Assembly (NCBI GenBank): GCA_017555905.1
Contig: JAFZFP010000005.1
Location: 21,362 to 85,361 of the forward strand
Length of the DNA stretch: 64,000 nucleotides
Source: Alistipes sp.
Lineage (GTDB): Bacteria; Bacteroidota; Bacteroidia; Bacteroidales; Rikenellaceae
Direction of reading: 5' to 3'
The position numbers and the translations under genes are program-made. This document shows positions 59,942 to 64,000 of the stretch, piece after piece; position 1 is the stretch's first letter; each line of letters starts with the position of its first letter. The notes under the pieces are model-generated. The model ran no database searches. It was not told the DNA's origin and worked only from the letters and a program-made list of their open reading frames with translations.

Positions 59942-61111
59942 TTATAAGCACATCTCAAAAATGCGAATTACATCCTCTACGGCAAGAGTTTTGAAGCCCT
60001 TGATATCGCCGTAGCGACATGCCTTTTTGGCCATTAGTTCGAAGTCCTCACGCTTGATACCCACCTCGGTAAAGGTGCGCTGAAGGCCGAGTTTATCGAA
60101 GAGGAACTCTGATGTTAGGCGAATACTCTCCTTAGCAATAGCCATCTTATCCATCGAACTATCTATGCCAAAGACATTGACGCCATACTGCACATATTTA
60201 TCGACATTTGTCTCATCCAAGCAATACTCCATCCAACGAGGTGTAAGGATTGCAAGGCCAAGGCCGTGGGTAATGTCATAGACTGCCGACAACTCGTGTT
60301 CCATAGGGTGGCAACTCCACGCCTTGCGCTTACCACCGTTAATAAATCCATTGATAGCCCAAGAGGATGTCCACATAAGGTTGGCGCGAGCCTCATAATT
60401 CTCTGGCTCATTGACCGCTATAGGCGCATATTTAACAACCGTCTTGAGCATACCCTCCATAAAACAATCGAGCATATAGAGGTCCTTCTGAGTATTAAAG
60501 TAAACCTCGAGGATGTGAGACATAATATCTGCCGAGCCCGCTGCAGTCTGGAACTTGCCAACCGAATAGGTGAGCGTAGGGTCCAAGAACGACACCTTTG
60601 GAAGGAGCGCTGGTGCAAGACGGCCGAGTTTATCGCCTGTCTCAAAGTTTGAGATAACACCTGCGGTATCCATCTCAGAGCCTGTAGCCGAGAGGGTAAG
60701 GATAGTGACGATAGGCAATGCGCTCTCAATTGGTTTGGCATTGGCACCGAAGAACTCCCAAGCGTCGTGATCGACACAAGCACCTGCGGCCATAAATTTC
60801 GTAGCATCAATGGTTGAACCACCACCAACAGCCAAGAGGACATCTATACCCTCCTGCTTGCAGATTTCGACACCCTTGCGCACCGACTCGATACGTGGGT
60901 TAGGCTCAATACCTGAGAGTTCGAAAACCTCCATCTCAGCCTTGCGCAACTCCTCAAGGACTCTGTCGTACAAACCGATACGCTTAATCGAGCCTCCACC
61001 ATAAGTCAAAAGCACACGGCGACCAAACTTACGTAGTTCCTTGCCCAAATTCTCAAGTTGATTCTCTCCAAAATAGACCTTTGTAGGAATGTTGTATATG
61101 AAGTTATTCAT
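59942..61111 (-). CDS. Iron-containing alcohol dehydrogenase (BDH/YqhD-like)
   Basis: The 389-residue group III alcohol dehydrogenase has the N-terminal NAD(P)-binding half with VLLAVGGGSTIDATK (GGGS 97-99) and LTLSATGSEMD, and the C-terminal helical metal domain with ligands D195 and H199 (SADIMSHILE), H268 (SCHPMEHELS) and H282 (DITHGLGLAIL). The opening NFIYNIPTKVYFGENQLENL is typical of butanol dehydrogenase and YqhD-like enzymes, which reduce aldehydes with NADPH. The substrate is not known. It stands alone with its own promoter. Confidence 0.92.
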   Translation of the reverse strand: MNNFIYNIPTKVYFGENQLENLGKELRKFGRRVLLTYGGGSIKRIGLYDRVLEELRKAEMEVFELSGIEPNPRIESVRKGVEICKQEGIDVLLAVGGGSTIDATKFMAAGACVDHDAWEFFGANAKPIESALPIVTILTLSATGSEMDTAGVISNFETGDKLGRLAPALLPKVSFLDPTLTYSVGKFQTAAGSADIMSHILEVYFNTQKDLYMLDCFMEGMLKTVVKYAPIAVNEPENYEARANLMWTSSWAINGFINGGKRKAWSCHPMEHELSAVYDITHGLGLAILTPRWMEYCLDETNVDKYVQYGVNVFGIDSSMDKMAIAKESIRLTSEFLFDKLGLQRTFTEVGIKREDFELMAKKACRYGDIKGFKTLAVEDVIRIFEMCL

Positions 61112-61136
61112 AGTTTTAAGGTTTTAGTTTCTAATG

Positions 61137-61166
61137 CAAATTTAGTAAAATTATCGAGATATTCAA
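61137..61166 (-). promoter_or_regulatory. Promoter of the alcohol dehydrogenase gene
   Basis: A -7 TAAATTTG (plus-strand 61137-61144) and a -33 TTG (CAA at 61164-61166) are 19 bp apart, about 26 bp upstream of the start. Confidence 0.65.
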
Positions 61167-61227
61167 TAAAAGTGGAGGTATAGGACAACTTTCTTCTCTC
61201 ACTATCTACTATTTGTTATTTTTTTGT

Positions 61228-61235
61228 TATCTTTG
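61228..61235 (+). promoter_or_regulatory. -7 element of the nusB operon
   Basis: TATCTTTG lies 39 bp upstream of the chosen nusB ATG and overlaps the extended reading frame, which argues for the shorter protein. No well-spaced -33 TTG is visible. Confidence 0.5.
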
Positions 61236-61274
61236 CGACGCATTTTTGCAATAAACCGATTCAGTTCATTAATT

Positions 61275-62210
61275 ATGTTGAGTAGAAGATTGCTCAGAGT
61301 GAAGGTTGCTAAAACCCTTTACGCACATCTCAAGTCAGACTCCGATAACCTTAAGGCTTCGGAGAAGTATCTCGTTGAATCTATTGATAAAGCCTACGAC
61401 CTCTATTTCCAGATGATGTCTTTCGTTGTGGAGGTTGCGCGATATGCCGAGTCTCGTATAGAGTTGGCTAAGCAGAAGAAGTTGCCTACCTACGAGGATC
61501 TCAACCCTAACCGTCGTTTCGTGGACAATGCCGTTATCATACTTATCGCCAACAGCGATTCGGTGAATGACGTTCTCGCATCACGCAAGTTGGGCTGGGC
61601 GAATCAGCACGACACCATCAAGGGTGTCTACAACCGCCTTATCGAAACGGAGTTCTACAAGAACTATATGTCGGCTTCGGTATCTACATTTACTGATGAC
61701 CGAAAATTCGTCGAGGAGTTCTTCCAGTGGCTTGAGGATGATGAGCAACTTGCAGAGGTTGTTACCGAGATGTCGCTTTTGTGGGCCGACGACTACGGCT
61801 TTGCCCTCTTCCTCGCTATCCGCACAGTTCAGCACCTCAAGCGTAGCCATACAGAGGTTAAGGTATTGCCTAAGTTCAAGAGCGATGAGGACCTCGACTT
61901 TGCTAAGCGTCTATTTGTAAAGTCATTGGTGGACTACGAGGACAACCAGGCAGTTGTGGATCGCTACTCAAAGAACTGGGATGTAGAGCGAGTGGTATTT
62001 ATGGATAGTTTGATTATCTCTATTGCTATCACCGAATTGACTCAGTTCGACTCAATTCCTGTAAAGGTAACCCTCGACGAGTGGATTGACATCGCTAAGT
62101 ACTACTCTTCACCTACAAGTAGCAACTTCGTAAATGGTGTACTTGACAAGGTGGTTGCTGAGTTTACCGAGCAGGGCCTTATCAACAAGAGTGGCCGAGG
62201 CCTCCTTTAA
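61275..62210 (+). CDS. nusB: Transcription antitermination factor NusB
   Basis: The 311-residue protein has the NusB fold in its C-terminal part (about 170-300: DFAKRLFVKSLVDY, then NWDVERVVFMDSLIISIAITEL, then PVKVTLDEWIDIAKYYSSPTSSNFVNGVLDKV, the classical NusB C-terminal signature). The N-terminal 150 residues are an extra helical region found in Bacteroidota NusB and absent from the 140-residue E. coli protein; it starts with a diverged copy-like RRLLRVKVAKTLYAHLKS. NusB with NusE supports rRNA transcription antitermination. The ATG at 61275 is preferred over an upstream TTG that overlaps the promoter. It is followed by DUF1573 and yajC genes, the usual Bacteroidota order. Confidence 0.9.
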   Translation: MLSRRLLRVKVAKTLYAHLKSDSDNLKASEKYLVESIDKAYDLYFQMMSFVVEVARYAESRIELAKQKKLPTYEDLNPNRRFVDNAVIILIANSDSVNDVLASRKLGWANQHDTIKGVYNRLIETEFYKNYMSASVSTFTDDRKFVEEFFQWLEDDEQLAEVVTEMSLLWADDYGFALFLAIRTVQHLKRSHTEVKVLPKFKSDEDLDFAKRLFVKSLVDYEDNQAVVDRYSKNWDVERVVFMDSLIISIAITELTQFDSIPVKVTLDEWIDIAKYYSSPTSSNFVNGVLDKVVAEFTEQGLINKSGRGLL

Positions 62211-62224
62211 TCTAAGGATCAACA

Positions 62225-62671
62225 ATGAGACGAGTTTGGGCAATTGTAGCGGTTGTTGTTGCGCTACTATCGGTTGTGGCACTCGTTTTGATATGTAACA
62301 CCAACCATAAAGAGTCACTTGAGCAGGCTCCTGAAGTTGAGTACAACGGCATCGTTGCAGAGTATAGTGGCGAGGGTGTTTGTGAGGTTTTGGTCGATAT
62401 AGGCTACGTTAAAGCCTCTTCAACGACTATTACAAATATCCGCATAATAAACCAGAGCGCTACCCCGTTAGTACTTCTGGACTACTCAACGCAGTGCCGA
62501 TGTATGTGGCTCGACCTAAACCGTGAGCCTATAGCGCCTGGCGACAAGTGCGACATCGAACTATACTTCGACTCACGAGGCGAATGGGGATCTGTCGGAA
62601 ACTTTATGGAGATTACCACCTCGAATGAGGCATCGCCCATTGTACTGTGGATTGGTGCAGAGATAGAATAA
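62225..62671 (+). CDS. DUF1573 domain membrane-anchored protein
   Basis: The 148-residue protein has an N-terminal membrane anchor (about 4-24; a cysteine at 24 gives a weak lipobox-like VLIC) and an immunoglobulin-like DUF1573 domain with the family core STQCRCMWLDLNREPIAPG (C91 and C93) and strands that end in VLWIGAEIE. DUF1573 proteins are small exported proteins of unknown function, very common in Bacteroidota, often encoded next to nusB-yajC. It starts 14 bp after nusB. Confidence 0.85.
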   Translation: MRRVWAIVAVVVALLSVVALVLICNTNHKESLEQAPEVEYNGIVAEYSGEGVCEVLVDIGYVKASSTTITNIRIINQSATPLVLLDYSTQCRCMWLDLNREPIAPGDKCDIELYFDSRGEWGSVGNFMEITTSNEASPIVLWIGAEIE

Positions 62672-62683
62672 AAGGGAGGATAT

Positions 62684-62716
62684 AACGGCTATACCTATTA
62701 TATTAATAGCCGTTGG
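62684..62716 (+). promoter_or_regulatory. Hairpin between the DUF1573 and yajC genes
   Basis: An 8-bp inverted repeat AACGGCTA/TAGCCGTT with an AT-rich loop lies 13 bp after the DUF1573 stop. It lacks a T-run, so it may be a weak attenuator or processing site rather than a terminator. Confidence 0.4.
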
Positions 62717-62768
62717 CACGAACAAAGATATTATAGCAAACAAAATAAACATTAAAACTAACAAAACG

Positions 62769-63176
62769 ATGAATTTACTTTTTATTGATGGCGAGGTAGT
62801 TGAGACTCAGGTTGTCGAGGCTGCTCCAGAGGTTGTTGAGACTATTGTTGAGATTCCTGCAGAGGGAACTGACGTTGTTGCTGCTGAGGCAGAGGCACAG
62901 GCTCAGCCTGCTGGTTCTGGTTGGACATTCTGGATTATGATTTTGGCAATGATCGCCATTATGTACTTCTTTATGTGGCGTCCAGAGTCAAAGCGTCGCA
63001 AGCAGATGGAGGATTTCCGCAAGGGTTTGAAGAAGGGTGACAAGGTTATCACTGCTGGTGGTATCTATGGCGTTGTTAAGGAGGTGAACGAGACCTCTTT
63101 GCTCATCGAGGTTGATAGCAACGTAACTCTTCGCATCGACAAGAATATGGTTGCTGGCGCTCCTATGATCAACTAA
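62769..63176 (+). CDS. yajC: Preprotein translocase accessory subunit YajC
   Basis: The 135-residue YajC associates with SecDF-YidC in the inner membrane. It has an unusually long acidic N-terminal region (1-52, rich in Glu, Val and Ala), one membrane helix (about 54-74, WTFWIMILAMIAIMYFFMW), the conserved RPESKRRKQMEDFRKGLKKGDKVITAGGIYG cytosolic segment and a short C-terminal beta domain ending MVAGAPMIN. The acidic N-terminal extension is typical of Bacteroidota. It ends the nusB operon. Confidence 0.92.
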   Translation: MNLLFIDGEVVETQVVEAAPEVVETIVEIPAEGTDVVAAEAEAQAQPAGSGWTFWIMILAMIAIMYFFMWRPESKRRKQMEDFRKGLKKGDKVITAGGIYGVVKEVNETSLLIEVDSNVTLRIDKNMVAGAPMIN

Positions 63177-63201
63177 TAGGTGTTCTCCGATCATAATAAC
63201 T

Positions 63202-63232
63202 ATCCGCTCCTTTCGAGGGGCGGATTTTTTTT
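63202..63232 (+). terminator. Terminator of the nusB-DUF1573-yajC operon
   Basis: A 9-bp stem ATCCGCTCC/GGGGCGGAT (one G-U pair) with a TTTCGA loop is followed by seven T. Confidence 0.9.
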
Positions 63233-63252
63233 GTCTTCAATCTACCCTACCA

Positions 63253-63287
63253 AATAAAAAGAGAGTTGCTCCAACGGAACAACTCTC
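63253..63287 (-). terminator. Terminator of gpmI
   Basis: On the minus strand GAGAGTTG pairs with CAACTCTC, with an inner TCC/GGA stem, and is followed by TTTTTATTT, 22 bp past the gpmI stop. Confidence 0.85.
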
Positions 63288-63308
63288 CATTACTTAGTGA
63301 ATACTCTA

Positions 63309-64000
63309 CTACTTGAAATCTACCAACGACTCACCAGTCATCTCGGCAGGCTTCTGCAAGCCCATAAGGTCGAGTATGGTAGGTGCTACGTCGGCCAAAA
63401 CACCACTCTTCACACTCTTCACTCTATCCGACACAACCACGATAGGCACTGGGTTGAGTGAGTGTGCAGGGTTAGGGGTGCCATCAGGGTTGATTGCGAA
63501 GTCAGCGTTACCGTGGTCAGCGATCTGAACAACCTCATAACCATTAGCCTTAGCGCTCTCAACAACAGCCTTAACACACTCATCTACGCTCTTTACGGCC
63601 TTCTCGATAGCCTCGTAAACGCCTGTGTGACCCACCATATCGCCATTAGCGAAGTTAAGGCAGATGAAGTCATACTTCTGCTCGCCCAAAGCCTCCACCA
63701 ACTTATCCTTAACCTCGTAAGCCGACATCTCTGGCTGGAGGTCGTAGGTTGCAACCTTTGGAGAGGCAACAAGGATACGCTCCTCACCCTCGAACTTATC
63801 CTCACGGCCACCGTTAAGGAAGAAGGTTACGTGAGCATACTTCTCGGTCTCAGCGATACGCAACTGCTGAAGACCCTGGTTAGCGATATACTCACCAATA
63901 GTATTAGGTACATTGTCCTTGTCGAACAAGATGTGCAAGCCCTCGAACTTAGCATCGTATGGAGTCATACAGCAGTAGTACAAAGGCATAGTGTGCATAC
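63309..64000 (-). CDS. gpmI: 2,3-bisphosphoglycerate-independent phosphoglycerate mutase (C-terminal part)
   Basis: This is the C-terminal part of iPGM, cut by the window end; about 230 of the usual 505-510 residues are visible. The enzyme converts 3- to 2-phosphoglycerate in glycolysis with two Mn2+ ions. The visible metal-site motifs of the alkaline-phosphatase-like domain are [11 protein letters not shown] (Asp and His), QIADHGNAD (Asp-His) and [11 protein letters not shown] (His), and the C terminus has the expected [13 protein letters not shown]. The N-terminal phosphotransferase domain and serine nucleophile lie outside the window. Confidence 0.94.
   Translation of the reverse strand, partial: MHTMPLYYCCMTPYDAKFEGLHILFDKDNVPNTIGEYIANQGLQQLRIAETEKYAHVTFFLNGGREDKFEGEERILVASPKVATYDLQPEMSAYEVKDKLVEALGEQKYDFICLNFANGDMVGHTGVYEAIEKAVKSVDECVKAVVESAKANGYEVVQIADHGNADFAINPDGTPNPAHSLNPVPIVVVSDRVKSVKSGVLADVAPTILDLMGLQKPAEMTGESLVDFK

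Noticed and set aside
61224-61274. TTG-start extension of NusB
   Set aside because: It overlaps the -7 element; the ATG at 61275 gives a normal Bacteroidota NusB.

Overview
The window reads as a chromosome segment from a Bacteroidota (order Bacteroidales) organism, most plausibly Alistipes or a close Rikenellaceae relative. Seen directly: promoters of the Bacteroidota type (TAnnTTTG at -7 with TTG about 20 bp upstream), A-rich leaders without Shine-Dalgarno sequences, lipoproteins with BACON and DUF5689-type domains, TonB-dependent receptors without proteobacterial architecture, a V-type ATPase operon with DUF2764, and a cysteate synthase, the enzyme that feeds sulfonolipid (capnine) synthesis in Alistipes and relatives. 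The genus is an inference; no rRNA gene is present. There are no insertion sequences, prophage or CRISPR arrays, and genes are tightly packed.

Layout. 0-6.4 kb: dusB and a DUF819 transporter on the minus strand, then a BASS-family transporter, a PlsC-like acyltransferase and a POTRA-less Omp85-like barrel in one plus-strand operon. 6.4-13.2 kb (minus): a small lipoprotein with its TonB-dependent receptor, rpiB-typA, and a DUF4301 protein. 13.3-17.5 kb (plus): murB-tilS-holA and a class IV aminotransferase-like protein that seems to lack the PLP lysine. 17.6-18.7 kb: a ROK-family kinase. 19.0-26.6 kb: the complete V-ATPase operon (E, DUF2764, A, B, D, I, K); the K subunit carries the ligand pattern of Na+-type rotors. 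26.7-27.7 kb: ruvB.

27.9-37.6 kb is the most distinctive part: five consecutive plus-strand genes for exported proteins. They are a large multidomain lipoprotein, a DNA/RNA non-specific endonuclease lipoprotein, a secreted endonuclease/exonuclease/phosphatase, an outer-membrane TonB-dependent receptor and an OB-fold (DUF5689-like) lipoprotein. I read this as a candidate surface nucleic-acid capture and degradation locus, analogous to a polysaccharide utilization locus but with nucleases in place of glycosidases and no SusD.

37.6-43.5 kb (minus): an ABC-F ATPase, a GNAT acetyltransferase, and an ABC transporter of the FtsX/MacB type with a membrane-anchored DUF4836-like protein. 43.6-46.6 kb (plus): cysteate synthase, mannose-6-phosphate isomerase and a LuxR-type regulator with a His-rich linker. 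46.6-52 kb: a BACON lipoprotein, a VanX-like dipeptidase, DUF456, GtrA, a HU-CCDC81/SPOR protein, lgt and an XRE-type regulator. 52.0 kb: tRNA-Arg(CCG). 52.4-55.5 kb: a DPE2-like 4-alpha-glucanotransferase and a HAD phosphatase. 55.7-59.9 kb: gyrB, udk and a lipoprotein that looks like a distant caspase/gingipain-fold (clan CD) protein. 59.9-64 kb: an iron-dependent alcohol dehydrogenase, nusB-DUF1573-yajC, and the C-terminal half of gpmI cut by the window end.
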